Counted from the first letter of the stretch, positions 40,036 through 50,111 are shown. The stretch is 64,000 nucleotides of DNA from Actinomycetes bacterium (GCA_021827705.1 JAKAUQ010000019.1:1-64000); one strand, 5' to 3'. Notes: generated by a model not told the origin, from the letters alone. Program-made: numbers and translations.

Positions 40036-40748
40036 GCGAAAGCCGCCCGCCACTGCTGAGCGGACATCGGGGCCAGCACGGCATTGGTGGCCCGCACGTT
40101 CTCCAGGGTGTCGGTCGCCACCGGGTCGTAGGCGTGGCCGGCGTAGACCCACGTGCTGGCCGGGATCGCGGCCAGGCGCTCCGACAGCGTCCGGTACATC
40201 TCGGCGGGATCCGAGCCGGGTAGGTCGGTGCGTCCGCAGCCCTGGAGGAACAGGACGTCACCCGTGACCAGGCGGTCCTCCACCAGCAGGCACTGGCTGC
40301 CCGGCGTGTGGCCGGGCGCGTAGATCAGCGTGATGCTCAGCTCGCCCACCTCGAGACGGTCGCCGGGGGCGTGAGCCACGATTGCGGCCGCGTCGACCCC
40401 GGCGCTCTCGACGATCCACCCCACTTCGGCCGCCTGGGCGTGCACCGGCACGTCCCAGTGGGCCAAGAGGTCCGCGACGCCGCTGATCGACCATCCAGCC
40501 AGCGATCCCCCGATGTGGTCGGGGTGGTAGTGGGTGGCCACTACGCCGACGACGCGCAGGTCGTCGTCCTGCGCGCACGCGACGACCTCGCCGGGTCGGT
40601 AGGCGGGGTCGACGACGACCGCCTCGCGGCTGCGCGCGTCGCCGATGACGTAGGCGTAGTTGGCCATGCTCCGCGCGACCGCGTCGGACTGGGCGAAGTC
40701 GCGCCCCGCGAGCAACTGGCGGAAGTACAGGCGGCTACTCGCCGTCAT
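40032..40748 (-). CDS. MBL-fold metallo-hydrolase (glyoxalase II / persulfide dioxygenase-like)
   Basis: The 238-residue protein has the metal motif THYHPDHIGG, a later YAPGHTPGSQCLL and LVTGDVLFLQGCGRTDLPG, and YAGHAYDP. The last three elements are typical of persulfide dioxygenase/glyoxalase II-like enzymes. It overlaps xseB at its start (14 bases) and the FAD reductase at its end, so all four genes from xseA are in one block. Confidence 0.87.
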   Translation of the reverse strand: MTASSRLYFRQLLAGRDFAQSDAVARSMANYAYVIGDARSREAVVVDPAYRPGEVVACAQDDDLRVVGVVATHYHPDHIGGSLAGWSISGVADLLAHWDVPVHAQAAEVGWIVESAGVDAAAIVAHAPGDRLEVGELSITLIYAPGHTPGSQCLLVEDRLVTGDVLFLQGCGRTDLPGSDPAEMYRTLSERLAAIPASTWVYAGHAYDPVATDTLENVRATNAVLAPMSAQQWRAAFA

Positions 40749-40947
40749 CGGCGACGCGACCGAGCCGCGGCGTGAGCTCCTCGACGGTGGCCATCGTGGC
40801 GCGCAGCCGCTCCTCGAGCGCCTCGATGATCTCGGTGGCGCGAGCCAGCCGCGCGATCAGGTCGTCGACCGAGACCTCCCCCTCGTCAAAGGACGTCACG
40901 ATCGCATCGAGCTCGGCCGACGCCTCATCCCAACTTCCTACGGTCAC
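40735..40947 (-). CDS. xseB: Exodeoxyribonuclease VII small subunit
   Basis: The 70-residue, highly helical protein has the family pattern SWDEASAELDAIVTSFDEGE and VSVDDLIARLARATEIIEAL. It is co-encoded with XseA in a 4-base overlap and binds it to form the ssDNA exonuclease. Confidence 0.92.
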   Translation of the reverse strand: MTVGSWDEASAELDAIVTSFDEGEVSVDDLIARLARATEIIEALEERLRATMATVEELTPRLGRVADDGE

Positions 40948-42206
40948 GTGCCGCCTCCCTCGAACACCCGAACGCTAATGGAGCCGTCGGACACCCGCAC
41001 CACCAGTGGGTCGCCCGCCGCGACATCGCTGCGTCGGCGCACGATCACACCGTCGGTGCGCGTGACCAGGGCCCAGCCCTGCCCCAGGCGCCGCTGGGGA
41101 TCGTAGGCGGCCAGTAGTTGGCGCACCCCGGCCACGTGGACCGACGCGGCCTCGAGGCGGTGGCGGGCGCCCACGACGAGCCGGCGGCGGGCCGTGGCCA
41201 GCTGGCGGCCCTCGCCGCGCAGGCGATCGCGCACGGCCAGGACCGTCGTGCGCCGCCGCTCTCCCAGGTAGGCGCCGGCCTCGTCGAGGACCGCCCGGGA
41301 CGCCTGAGCCACGTGGGTGGCCGGCGCGCGAACGTGCTGGCGGTGCCAGGCGTCCACCACAGCGACCAGATCCTCGCCCAGGCGCGTCGGGGTGATGGCG
41401 TGGCGCGCCGCGACCAGGTCGGCGACCGCCTCATCGCCGGTGTGGCCGATCCCGGTCCATACCGGCACTGGGCACGTGGCGATCGCTCGGGCGACCTCCT
41501 CGTCGTCGAAGGTGCTGAGGTCCTGGCGCGAGCCGCCCCCCCGGACGACGCAGACGAGATCCACGCCCGTGGCTGCGACGTGGGCGATGGCGGCGGCGAC
41601 CTGGGAGGCGGCACCGTCTCCCTGGACCGCCGAGGCCGCCACCCAGACGTGGAAGGCGAATCCTGAGTGCTCGAGCTGGCCGACGAAGTCGCGATACCCC
41701 TCAGTCGCCGGGCTCGCCACCAGGCCAACGTGCAGGGGGACCGCGGCCAGCGCCAGCTGGCCGTTGGCCTCTAGCAGACCCTCCGCCCGCAGGCGCGCCA
41801 GCAGCTCCAGGCGGCGGCGCGCCGCGTCACCGAGCAGGCTGGCGACGTCGATGTCGAGCACGGAGAACCCGATGCGTCCCGACGGGGGATACAGGTCGAC
41901 GTATCCGTAGACGTTGACCACGGTCCCTTCCCGCAGCGCCACCCCGTCTTGGGCCAGGCGACGCTTCAGGCCCGCCCACTGGGACACCCAGGCGTGCGCG
42001 TAGAGGACCGGCCGACGCGACTCGGCGGCCGAGGCCGCGTCGGCCAGATCGAGGTACAGATGGGACTTCTCGTAGACCTTCTGGATCTCCCCACGCACCC
42101 AGCGCGGACGCCGGCGACCAAAGGAGCTCTCCAGCACCTCGGTGAGCTCACGGTAGAGGTCCGCCACCTCCTGGATATCTCTTGGAGGCTCCTCGGGGCT
42201 GGACAC
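40944..42206 (-). CDS. xseA: Exodeoxyribonuclease VII large subunit
   Basis: The 420-residue protein degrades single-stranded DNA to oligonucleotides. The N-terminal OB-fold reads WVRGEIQKVYEKSHLYLDL and the catalytic region VGLVASPATEGYRDFVGQLE, VCVVRGGGSRQDLSTFDDEEVARAI and WTGIGHTGDEAVADLVA; the coiled coil and C-terminal domain follow (QRRLGQGWALVTR). Upstream is the divergent RNase P RNA gene. Confidence 0.95.
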   Translation of the reverse strand: MSSPEEPPRDIQEVADLYRELTEVLESSFGRRRPRWVRGEIQKVYEKSHLYLDLADAASAAESRRPVLYAHAWVSQWAGLKRRLAQDGVALREGTVVNVYGYVDLYPPSGRIGFSVLDIDVASLLGDAARRRLELLARLRAEGLLEANGQLALAAVPLHVGLVASPATEGYRDFVGQLEHSGFAFHVWVAASAVQGDGAASQVAAAIAHVAATGVDLVCVVRGGGSRQDLSTFDDEEVARAIATCPVPVWTGIGHTGDEAVADLVAARHAITPTRLGEDLVAVVDAWHRQHVRAPATHVAQASRAVLDEAGAYLGERRRTTVLAVRDRLRGEGRQLATARRRLVVGARHRLEAASVHVAGVRQLLAAYDPQRRLGQGWALVTRTDGVIVRRRSDVAAGDPLVVRVSDGSISVRVFEGGGT

Positions 42207-42276
42207 GTGGCGAGGCTAGCGCCGGCGGGCGGACACGGGCCTTGTGGGGCCGGGCGCCAACCTGGCAGACTGACAG

Positions 42277-42628
<352 letters not shown>

Positions 42629-42655
42629 CGCAAGGCCGGACCCTAGGCTCGCGAC

Positions 42656-44344
42656 GTGGTCGAATACCTCCGTGGCGAGGAGATGGCAGCGTGCGTCCAT
42701 CGCGTCGCCCTCAGCCGGGGTGAGCCCTTCCCGTTCACCCGGCCCGAGCCCCGTGCCGAGATCGTGCGGCGCCGCGCCAGCGCCGAGCGCTTTCGCCGCT
42801 CGGTCCTCGAGGAGCTGCGCGCGGCGCACCCCGACGCCGTCGCGGCCACCACGGTCGCCGACACGTGCACGGCCCTCGATGCCGGGGCTCGGCTGATCAT
42901 CGCTCCTCGACTGCCCGGCGACGACGCCGGGCTGCGGCGCGCCCACGCGCACCTGCTGGTCCGTGTCGGACGGTCCAGCGAGCGCTGGACGTACGCTCCC
43001 GTCGTGATCCGCCACGGCGAGCTCGCCGAGGCGGCCGCCACGCGGCGTAGCCCCGTCGGGGACCTCGAGCACCCCTGGCCCGAGTCGGCCACCTTTCGCA
43101 ACGGAGTCGGCGTGCGAGTGACAGCCTCGACCGTGCGCGTGGGACTGGCGGTGGTGCACGCCCTCGCCGTCCTCGAGGCGGCGGGCCACGCCGACGAGCG
43201 GTTCCGCGGCGGCGTCATCGATCGCCACCGCGCTATCTGGTGGCTCGACCTGGCCTCCAGCGCGTACCCGCGCTTCAACCGCCACACCTACGAGCGTCAC
43301 TACGCCGAACGCCTCGGCGTCTTGCAGGGCCATCAGCGCTGGCGTGACAGCCAGGGCCCCTTCCCCACCGTCCCGGCCTGGCACCGTGAGTGCCTCGAGT
43401 GCGACTACGCCGCGGTCTGCCGCGAGCAGCTCGAGTCCCGCGATGACGTCTCCCTGACCCGCTTCACGAGCCTTGAACAGCAGGCCCTGCTGCGCGAGTC
43501 CGGCATCGTCACCCGTGGACGCCTGGCCCGCCTCGATCCGGCCCGCGCCCGCGGCGCGCGGCCCGCCTTCGCCGACGGTGCCCTCGAGGCGGTCCTCGCA
43601 GCCAGCATCGACAACCTGGAGAGCCTCATCTACCGGGCACGGGCCACCGAGTTCGGGCCGCTGCGCACCACGGACGCGGATCGCATGGGCTGCCCGCGCG
43701 CCGACGTCGAGGTCGACGTCGACATGGAGAGCTACGACAATCGCACGTACCTGTGGGGGGCGCTGGTGACCCTGCGCCGGAACGTCCCGGGCGTCGAGGC
43801 GGGGTACCGCAGCTTCGTCGACTGGGCAACGCCCACCGAGCGCTCCGAGGGCGACGTCTTCGCCGCGTTCTGGCGCTGGCTCACCGACCTGCGCCAGCGC
43901 ACCGCGACGGCCGGGGCCACGTGGTGCGCCTACTGCTTCTGGGCCTACGCCGAGGATTCCGCAATGAACCGCGCCGCCTCGTCGTCATCGCCTCAAGCGC
44001 CGGACCTGGCCGAGATCGAGGCGTTCCGCAGCACTCGCCCCCCCGTGTGGGTCGACGTCCACGCCCTGGCCCGATCCCAGATCCAGACCGACGGTCCAAC
44101 TGGGCTCAAGGCACTGGCCCGTCACGCGAACTTTCGCTGGCGCGACGCCTCGCCCAGCGGCGAGGCGTCGATGTCGTGGTTCGAGTCGGCCTGCAACGAG
44201 GGCGGAGCCAACAGCGAGGACCGGCGTCGGCTGCTGGAGTACAACGAGGACGACTGCCGGGCCACGCGGGCACTGCGCGAGTGGCTCGGCGGGGCCGCCC
44301 GGGAGCTCCCGCATCGCGACGATGTCCCGCCGAGGTCTCGGTAG
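42656..44344 (+). CDS. TM0106-family RecB-like nuclease with RNase H-like domain
   Basis: The 562-residue protein starts at GTG 42656, 27 bases after rnpB. The N-terminal half has the RecB/Cas4-type layout with a Cys cluster (HRECLECDYAAVC) and FRGGVIDRH. The C-terminal half is a DEDD exonuclease-like domain: VDVDMESYDNRTYLWGALV and finally YNEDDCRATRALREWL. Such proteins are conserved in actinobacteria, with repair or RNA/DNA processing suggested but unproved. Confidence 0.85.
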   Translation: MVEYLRGEEMAACVHRVALSRGEPFPFTRPEPRAEIVRRRASAERFRRSVLEELRAAHPDAVAATTVADTCTALDAGARLIIAPRLPGDDAGLRRAHAHLLVRVGRSSERWTYAPVVIRHGELAEAAATRRSPVGDLEHPWPESATFRNGVGVRVTASTVRVGLAVVHALAVLEAAGHADERFRGGVIDRHRAIWWLDLASSAYPRFNRHTYERHYAERLGVLQGHQRWRDSQGPFPTVPAWHRECLECDYAAVCREQLESRDDVSLTRFTSLEQQALLRESGIVTRGRLARLDPARARGARPAFADGALEAVLAASIDNLESLIYRARATEFGPLRTTDADRMGCPRADVEVDVDMESYDNRTYLWGALVTLRRNVPGVEAGYRSFVDWATPTERSEGDVFAAFWRWLTDLRQRTATAGATWCAYCFWAYAEDSAMNRAASSSSPQAPDLAEIEAFRSTRPPVWVDVHALARSQIQTDGPTGLKALARHANFRWRDASPSGEASMSWFESACNEGGANSEDRRRLLEYNEDDCRATRALREWLGGAARELPHRDDVPPRSR

Positions 44345-44353
44345 CATGACGAC

Positions 44354-45832
44354 GTGGCCGATTCGCAGGTCGTGAGGCCGGCTGGCCTCGGCCCGCGACT
44401 GGTCGGCTCCCTCACGGTGCTGCTGGCCTTCGCCGCCTCGCTGGCCACGGCGTCCCTGATCACGGCGGCGGTGGCGTCACGACCCGGGGAGGCCGTGGCC
44501 TGGCTCCTCGTGGCCATCGCGCTGCACGCGCTGCGCACCGCGCTCACGCGCTGGTGGTCGGCGGGGGCCGCTCGCCGGGTTCGTGAGCGGTGGCGCCAGT
44601 CCTTCGCCCAGCACCTGCGCGTGCCGCGCCCGGAGGGCCAGCGCGGCCGCGGCGACCTCCTCCAGGCGACCGAGGACGCCGCCGAGGGTCCCGACCTCGA
44701 CCAGCTCGCGGTGGCCGCTCGCGTCTCGAGCGTCGGGCTCGTGGTGGTCGCGCTGGCCGCCGGATGGCCCAGCACCGCCATTATTGTGGCGCTGGCCGCA
44801 CTGGCCGTTCCGCTCTACCGACGTGCCGGTCGGCGCAGCCAGACCCTCATCGCAGAGCACACGCGTCGGCGCGAGCTGCTCGAGCGACGCCAACTCGAGC
44901 TGCTGGCGCACGCGACCGAGCTGCGGGCCCTGGGGTCGGTGGGGTACGCCGCGACCGAGATCGGCGCCCTCAGTGACCACGAGCACCGCGCTGCCGAACG
45001 CGCGCTGCGCATCGCCCTCGAGTCCTCGCTCGTCACGGAGTTCGTGAGCGGTGTCTCGGTGGGCCTGGTGGCCATGGTGGTCGGCTTCGCGCTCCTGGGC
45101 GGTCGCCTGGACCTGTTCCGCTCGCTGGTGGCGGTGCTGGTCACCGCCGACCTCTTCGGCGCGATCCGTCGCTACGGGATCGCGTTCCACCGCCGCGAGG
45201 CGGCGCGCGCTGCCCGCTCCGTGCTCGAGGCGCCGGACTCCCGGCGCCCCCCAGCGGGGGCGGGCGTGGTGGTGGCGACGCGCCTGGCGAGCACGGCGGC
45301 ACCCTGGGAGGCGACGTTCGCCCTGGCTGCCGGTGACCGGCTGGCGCTCACGGGCCCATCGGGAGCGGGCAAGTCATCACTGCTGCACGCGCTGGTGGGA
45401 TGGAGCACGCCGGCGAGCGGAACGGTCGAGCTCACCGCCGCCCCGATCGGCTTCGTCTCCCCGACCGGGGGACTGCTGACGGCGCCGCTGCGCGACAACC
45501 TCACGCTGGGCCGGCCGATTCCCGAGATCGCGCTGCGCGAGGTTCTCGACGACCTCGGACTGATCGGTCCGCGCTTCGCTGACCTCGACCAGCCGCTCTC
45601 GCCCGATGGCGGCGGCCTCAGCTCGGGCGAGCGGGTACGCCTCCTCCTGGCCCGGGCCCTCCTGGCCGAGCCGGCACTGGTCATCTTGGACGACATCGGC
45701 GGCGTGCTCGACGCCGCCTCGCGGGCCCGGGTGGCCAAGACGCTCGCCCGGCGACCACGCCTCGCGGTCATCGAGGCCACCGCCGACACGCCGGTCGTGG
45801 CGCCCACAGCGCGCCTCGAGGTCCCACGATGA
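44354..45832 (+). CDS. ABC exporter half-transporter, CydD-like
   Basis: The 492-residue fused membrane/ATPase protein has about five membrane helices in residues 15-270, then Walker A TGPSGAGKSSLLHAL, signature LSSGERVRLLLARALL and Walker B ALVILDDIGG. The catalytic Glu is replaced by Asp (LDD). It overlaps its partner gene (ATGA). Heterodimeric exporters of this form (CydDC) move cysteine/glutathione or haem, but no cydAB is nearby, so the substrate is open. GTG start. Confidence 0.85.
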   Translation: MADSQVVRPAGLGPRLVGSLTVLLAFAASLATASLITAAVASRPGEAVAWLLVAIALHALRTALTRWWSAGAARRVRERWRQSFAQHLRVPRPEGQRGRGDLLQATEDAAEGPDLDQLAVAARVSSVGLVVVALAAGWPSTAIIVALAALAVPLYRRAGRRSQTLIAEHTRRRELLERRQLELLAHATELRALGSVGYAATEIGALSDHEHRAAERALRIALESSLVTEFVSGVSVGLVAMVVGFALLGGRLDLFRSLVAVLVTADLFGAIRRYGIAFHRREAARAARSVLEAPDSRRPPAGAGVVVATRLASTAAPWEATFALAAGDRLALTGPSGAGKSSLLHALVGWSTPASGTVELTAAPIGFVSPTGGLLTAPLRDNLTLGRPIPEIALREVLDDLGLIGPRFADLDQPLSPDGGGLSSGERVRLLLARALLAEPALVILDDIGGVLDAASRARVAKTLARRPRLAVIEATADTPVVAPTARLEVPR

Positions 45833-47418
45833 CCCCGTACGCTCAGCTGCGCCACTGGGTACGCCGCGCGGCGGTCCCCCCGGCAACGCTCACGCGAGCC
45901 CTGGTGGCCGCCACCGTCGCGTCAGCCACGTCACTGGGCCTCTTCGTCGGTGCCGCGGCCCTCCTCGTGCTCAGCGCGGCGCACCCCGGGCTGCGCGCCG
46001 TCGCCGCCCTCTTGGTGATCATCGAGCTCTTCGCGTTCCTGCGCTCCCCCATTCGCTTCGTGGAGCGCGTCTCCACCCACCGGCTGGGCTTCGCCGCGGT
46101 CACGCGCTGGCGGATGTGGCTCATGGGCACCGTGGGCGCGTGGAGCTTCCTGCGCTGGAGCAGCCACGCACACGGCGACGTCCTGTCCCGCGCGCTCCAG
46201 GACACCGAGGAGCTCCAGGACCTGTGGGTCCGCAGCCTGGTGCCGGCCGTCAGCTCCCTGGCCAGCCTGGTGGTGGCTGACATCGCGGTCTCGGTTCTCC
46301 CGCCGCGCCCCCACTGGCTCCTCCCGGCCCTCGGACTCCTGGCCTCCCAGGGGGCCGCCGCGGCTCTCCTGGTGCGCGCCTTCCCGCGCCTGGTAACCCT
46401 GGACCGGGAGCGCCGGAGGCGGCGCGCCGCGTTCCAAAGCCAGATCGTGGAGCTCTCGCACGTTGCTCCGGACCTCGAGTTGCTGGGGAGCGCCGCCTAC
46501 GCCGCGGGGCGACTCGACGCGTCTCGACGGTCCTTCACCGACGCGGAGGTCGCCAGCGAGCGGGCCCGCACACGACTCGCGGCCCTGGTCCCCGTCACCG
46601 CTCTCGTGGGCGTCGGCGTCTTGGCGGCCTCCCGACCCGTCGCCGCGCCCCTGTGGCTGGTCGCTACCGCACTGGTCCTCGTGGCCGGCCTGGAGGTCGG
46701 GATGACGCTCTCGAGCGCCTTGGAGACCGCCGTCGCGGTGACCGCCGCCACGGAGCGACTCGACGACCTCGCTGAGCCCGAGATCGTCCGGCCCCGCGCG
46801 TGGCCGGACGCGGCCGCACTGGTCGTTCAAGGACTGATCCTGCGCGCTGGACCGCGCACCCTGGTCGAGGGCGTGGATCTCACGTTGACCCGCGGTCGGC
46901 ACGTGGCAGTCACCGGCGCCTCGGGCGTGGGCAAGTCGTGGCTGCTTCGGGTGGTCGCGGGGCTCGATGCGGCCGACGGGGGCACGATCGTGATCGGCGA
47001 TCGCTCGCTCGACGAGATTGCCGAGTCCGAGGTGCGCCGCCACATCGCCTACGTACCCAGCGAGCCCGGTCTCCTGCGCGGGCGTCCCGCCGACGTCATC
47101 GCGCTGGGACGCACGCCGTCGCGATCGATGGCCGACGACCTGGCGGCTGTGGGCGTGGTCACCGATGCCAGCACGCGGTGGGAGGGGCTGGCGCGCGGCG
47201 AGAGCGCCCGCGTGGCGGTGGTGCGCGCCTTGGCGATCGCCCCCGACGTCGTCATCCTGGACGAGCCGACGGCGGGCCTCGGCTCCCCCGACACCGCGGC
47301 GCTGCTCGACCTGCTGGAGCGCTCGGGAGCAGCGGTCCTGGTAGCGACCCACGACCCGGCCGTCATCGCCTGGGCCGATGAGGTCATCGGCCTCAGCGGC
47401 GGTCCCGCCTCCCCCTAG
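45829..47418 (+). CDS. ABC exporter half-transporter, CydC-like
   Basis: The 529-residue protein has helices in residues 18-290 (for example LGLFVGAAALLVLSAAHPG) and the CydC-like FLRSPIRFVERVSTHRLGF. The ATPase domain has Walker A TGASGVGKSWLLRVVAG, signature LARGESARVAVVRALAI and Walker B DVVILDEPTAGL with the catalytic Glu. It pairs with the overlapping CydD-like protein; only this half has a canonical catalytic site. Confidence 0.85.
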   Translation: MTPYAQLRHWVRRAAVPPATLTRALVAATVASATSLGLFVGAAALLVLSAAHPGLRAVAALLVIIELFAFLRSPIRFVERVSTHRLGFAAVTRWRMWLMGTVGAWSFLRWSSHAHGDVLSRALQDTEELQDLWVRSLVPAVSSLASLVVADIAVSVLPPRPHWLLPALGLLASQGAAAALLVRAFPRLVTLDRERRRRRAAFQSQIVELSHVAPDLELLGSAAYAAGRLDASRRSFTDAEVASERARTRLAALVPVTALVGVGVLAASRPVAAPLWLVATALVLVAGLEVGMTLSSALETAVAVTAATERLDDLAEPEIVRPRAWPDAAALVVQGLILRAGPRTLVEGVDLTLTRGRHVAVTGASGVGKSWLLRVVAGLDAADGGTIVIGDRSLDEIAESEVRRHIAYVPSEPGLLRGRPADVIALGRTPSRSMADDLAAVGVVTDASTRWEGLARGESARVAVVRALAIAPDVVILDEPTAGLGSPDTAALLDLLERSGAAVLVATHDPAVIAWADEVIGLSGGPASP

Positions 47419-47610
47419 CTGCGCGGTGCGGGGCACCCGCGACCCCGGTCATTCGTGAACTGCTGCACAACGGGCGGGGGCCCGCCAATGTGGCCTGCCC
47501 GCCACCAGCACCGTGGGCTAACGTCATCGCATTGGCTGGGGGGGCCAAGCCGGTGGTGGGCCCGCTCGTCTGCGCCGCGCGCGACGGGCGGGCCCCGCCG
47601 AGTCGCGGGG

Positions 47611-48201
47611 CTACCGCCCCGGTACGGCGTTGAAGCGCACCAGCGACGGGACGGTGCCGCGCGTCCCGATGACCGTGAGGGAGCCGTTGTCCAGGCGGGT
47701 GCGCCACACGGTCCCGCCGGGGGCGCCCAGCGCCCAGATCGCGGCCGACTTGATGGGCGAAACGTGGCTGACGATGGCCAGGTGTCGATCGGGCTGGTGC
47801 AGCAGCGACGCACGCTCGCCGAGCAGCTCGTCCAGGAGCGCGTGCACGCGGCGGTCCACCGCGGCCAGCGACTCGCCGCCGCCAATGGCGATCTCGTGGT
47901 CGGCCTCGAACCGGCGCCACTCCTCCGCGCTCACGACCGACAGGGGCGATCCGTCCAAGACGCCGTAGTCCACCTCGATGACGGCGCTGCACTCGCGAGC
48001 GGGGAGATCGGGCATCGCCAGGGCGGCGGTCTCTCGAGCCCGGTGCAGGGGTGAGGACCACACCTCCTCGACTCCCGCCAGCCAAGGCCGCAGATCGAGG
48101 GCCTGCTGGCGGCCTCGCGCCGTCAGCGGCGGATCCGACCGGCCCACCAGCAGACCCTGCGCGTTGGTCGTCGTCTGACCGTGACGGATGAGAAAGATCA
48201 C
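47611..48201 (-). CDS. Histidine phosphatase (phosphoglycerate-mutase-like)
   Basis: The 196-residue protein begins IFLIRHGQTTTNAQG with the catalytic RHG, then VWSSPLHRARETA, GESLAAVDRRV and a second His in AIVSHVSPIKSA. This is the branch-1 histidine-phosphatase core. Such proteins in this context are annotated as acid phosphatase or alpha-ribazole phosphatase-like, with substrate unknown. GTG 48201 overlaps the zinc-ribbon gene (GTGA). The 190 bases downstream contain no gene. Confidence 0.87.
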   Translation of the reverse strand: MIFLIRHGQTTTNAQGLLVGRSDPPLTARGRQQALDLRPWLAGVEEVWSSPLHRARETAALAMPDLPARECSAVIEVDYGVLDGSPLSVVSAEEWRRFEADHEIAIGGGESLAAVDRRVHALLDELLGERASLLHQPDRHLAIVSHVSPIKSAAIWALGAPGGTVWRTRLDNGSLTVIGTRGTVPSLVRFNAVPGR

Positions 48202-48905
48202 GACACGAGAATCCGGCCGCAGGACGGGCACTCCACGACCTCGTCGGCCTGTCGGCGCCGGAAGCGGTCCAGGTCCAGGGGGCTGAGCGCGAGGCGGCAC
48301 CCGTCGCAGCGGCCGTCGACCACGAAGGCGCCGCCCGAGACGCCCGCGCGCACGCGGGCCCGCTCGTAGCGGGCGCGCAAGGTCGGGGGCAGGCGATCAC
48401 TCAACTGCTCGCGCTCCGTGGCCAGGCGCTCGGCCTCCTCGCCGAGCGACCAGCGCAGCGCCGTCAGCGTCTCGCGCAGCTCCCGACGCCGACCGAGGTC
48501 GGGTTGGACCTCGCGGCGCTGCTCCTGGATGGCCGCTTCCAGGTCCTCGACCTGCGCCAGCAGGTCCAGCCCGCGCTCGTCGGCCTCATCGCACTGGTGC
48601 GCCACCGAGCGAACCTCGGTCTCGATGGCCACCAGGTCGCGGGATCCCGTGGACTGGTGCAGAGCGCGCTCGAGCTCGCGGTGGCGCTGGCGCAGCCTCT
48701 CGGCTTGCTCGGCCTGCTCCTCGTAGGCCTGACGCACCCGCGCCGCCGCCCCCTCGGTCTCGCGAATCGTGGCTACCCGGTTGCGCAGGCTCTCCTCAAG
48801 GCGGTCGAACTCGTCTTGCTCGGGCAGGTGCTCGCGCTGCTGGCGCACCCGCTCGAGCCAGCGGTCCGCCTCGATGAGATCGTGCAGGATCTCGGCTTCA
48901 GCCAT
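48198..48905 (-). CDS. Coiled-coil C4 zinc-ribbon protein
   Basis: The 235-residue protein is mostly long helical coiled coil (RVRQQREHLPEQDEFDRLEE onward, charged and Leu-rich). It ends in a zinc ribbon: RCDGCRLALSP then VECPSCGRILV. The same gene lies next to a histidine phosphatase/RNase H gene in mycobacteria. The function is thought to be nucleic-acid related but is not established. ATG 48905 is inside the end of the NUDIX gene. Confidence 0.85.
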   Translation of the reverse strand: MAEAEILHDLIEADRWLERVRQQREHLPEQDEFDRLEESLRNRVATIRETEGAAARVRQAYEEQAEQAERLRQRHRELERALHQSTGSRDLVAIETEVRSVAHQCDEADERGLDLLAQVEDLEAAIQEQRREVQPDLGRRRELRETLTALRWSLGEEAERLATEREQLSDRLPPTLRARYERARVRAGVSGGAFVVDGRCDGCRLALSPLDLDRFRRRQADEVVECPSCGRILVS

Positions 48906-49449
48906 TTTCGAAGTCTGACACGCCGAGGCCGGCCAGCACACTCGCCGCTCGTCCGAGGAAGGCAGTGAGATCGGGATCGGCCCGCCCCGGCGCCTCCGCG
49001 AGCGGCCACCAGTCGACATCTCGGCTCTCCCCCGGTCCGGGATCGGGGGTCGCGGGCGCCGAGACGAGCACGAAGGTGATGTCATCATGGACGTGCCCGC
49101 GTGGACCGTGATGCACGTCGATTCGCACGATGGTCGGCTCGCGCAGGTGCCGGGCCGCCAGGCCCGTCTCCTCGCGCACCTCGCGCACCACGGCGTCGTC
49201 GATTGACTCACCGGCGTCGACGTGCCCGCCGGGCAGCAGCCACCGGTCGAGCAGCCGGTGCCGGTGGAGGATCACGCCACGCGCCGACACGACGAGGGCA
49301 CTCGTGGTCACGTGGGACACTTCGACGCCGGGCGCGTACGGGTCGCGCTCCCAGGACAGGCGATCTAGCGTGACGGCGCGCGCCACGGACGAGCGCGCAT
49401 CCTCGGGCAGGAAGCGGCGCACGGCCTCACGCAGTGCCACCACATCCAT
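48898..49449 (-). CDS. NUDIX hydrolase
   Basis: The 183-residue protein carries a complete Nudix box: GGHVDAGESIDDAVVREVREETG with the REVREETG metal site. The N-terminal segment (MDVVALREAVRRFLPEDA) is helical. The substrate, some nucleoside diphosphate derivative, is unknown. It overlaps both neighbours. Confidence 0.92.
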   Translation of the reverse strand: MDVVALREAVRRFLPEDARSSVARAVTLDRLSWERDPYAPGVEVSHVTTSALVVSARGVILHRHRLLDRWLLPGGHVDAGESIDDAVVREVREETGLAARHLREPTIVRIDVHHGPRGHVHDDITFVLVSAPATPDPGPGESRDVDWWPLAEAPGRADPDLTAFLGRAASVLAGLGVSDFENG

Positions 49450-50111
49450 CAGGTCCGCCCCAGCAGTCTGCGCACCGAGCTGGGGACCTCCAGGGTCGGG
49501 TCGCCCCCGTCGTCGAAGCGCTCCGGCTCGCCGTAGCAGGTGAGGACCGGAACCAGCCCCGCCCAGATCGCCAGCCCTCGATCGTCCTCGTCATCGTCGG
49601 TGGGCCCGGCCGACACCTTGACGGCCGCCTCCTGAATCCTGACCCCGAGGATCGCCGTGCGGCGCACCTCGTCGTCCCGCGCTGGGCGCACCTCCCGGGA
49701 GCGTCCCGGGACCACGGCGTCGACGAAGCGGTCCAGCAGCTCCCGGCACCGCTGCGGGTCCTCCACGAAGGCGGCGGGACCCACGACCGAGACCGAGCGG
49801 TACGCGATCGATGACTCGAAGCCGCTGCGCGCCAGACGCACGCCCTCGTAGAGCGTCGCGGTCACGAAGGCGCGCCCAGCCTCGGCCGCCGCCCGCATGA
49901 CCGCGTTGGACCGGGAGCCGTGGATGAAGAGCGTGTCGTCCTCGCGCACCGCCAGGGTCGGCAGGGCCATCGCCAGGCCCGAGACCACGGCGGCGAGGTG
50001 CGCGAACGGCGCCGCGTCCAGGACGCCAAAGACGCTTTCGCGGTCGTAGCGCGCCTTCTCGGGCAGGCGGCGGACCCGGGTGTGGGAGCCGGGCCCGAGC
50101 GCCTCGGTCAC
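49449..50111 (-). CDS. Pyridoxamine-5'-phosphate-oxidase-fold flavin/F420-type protein
   Basis: The 220-residue protein has a split-barrel flavin-binding pattern: ARYDRESVFGVLDAAPFAHL, DTLFIHGSRSNAVMR, FVTATLYEGVRLARSG, YRSVSVVGPAAFVEDP. It is the FMN-binding PPOX fold, annotated in actinobacteria as MSMEG-type nitroreductase-like. Reaction not known. GTG 50111 overlaps the PhzF gene (GTGA). Confidence 0.82.
   Translation of the reverse strand: MTEALGPGSHTRVRRLPEKARYDRESVFGVLDAAPFAHLAAVVSGLAMALPTLAVREDDTLFIHGSRSNAVMRAAAEAGRAFVTATLYEGVRLARSGFESSIAYRSVSVVGPAAFVEDPQRCRELLDRFVDAVVPGRSREVRPARDDEVRRTAILGVRIQEAAVKVSAGPTDDDEDDRGLAIWAGLVPVLTCYGEPERFDDGGDPTLEVPSSVRRLLGRT

Noticed and set aside
45931-47436. 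Long minus-strand frame opposite the CydC-like gene
   Set aside because: Low-complexity Arg/Gly/Glu composition, no domain, fully antisense to a well supported ABC transporter.
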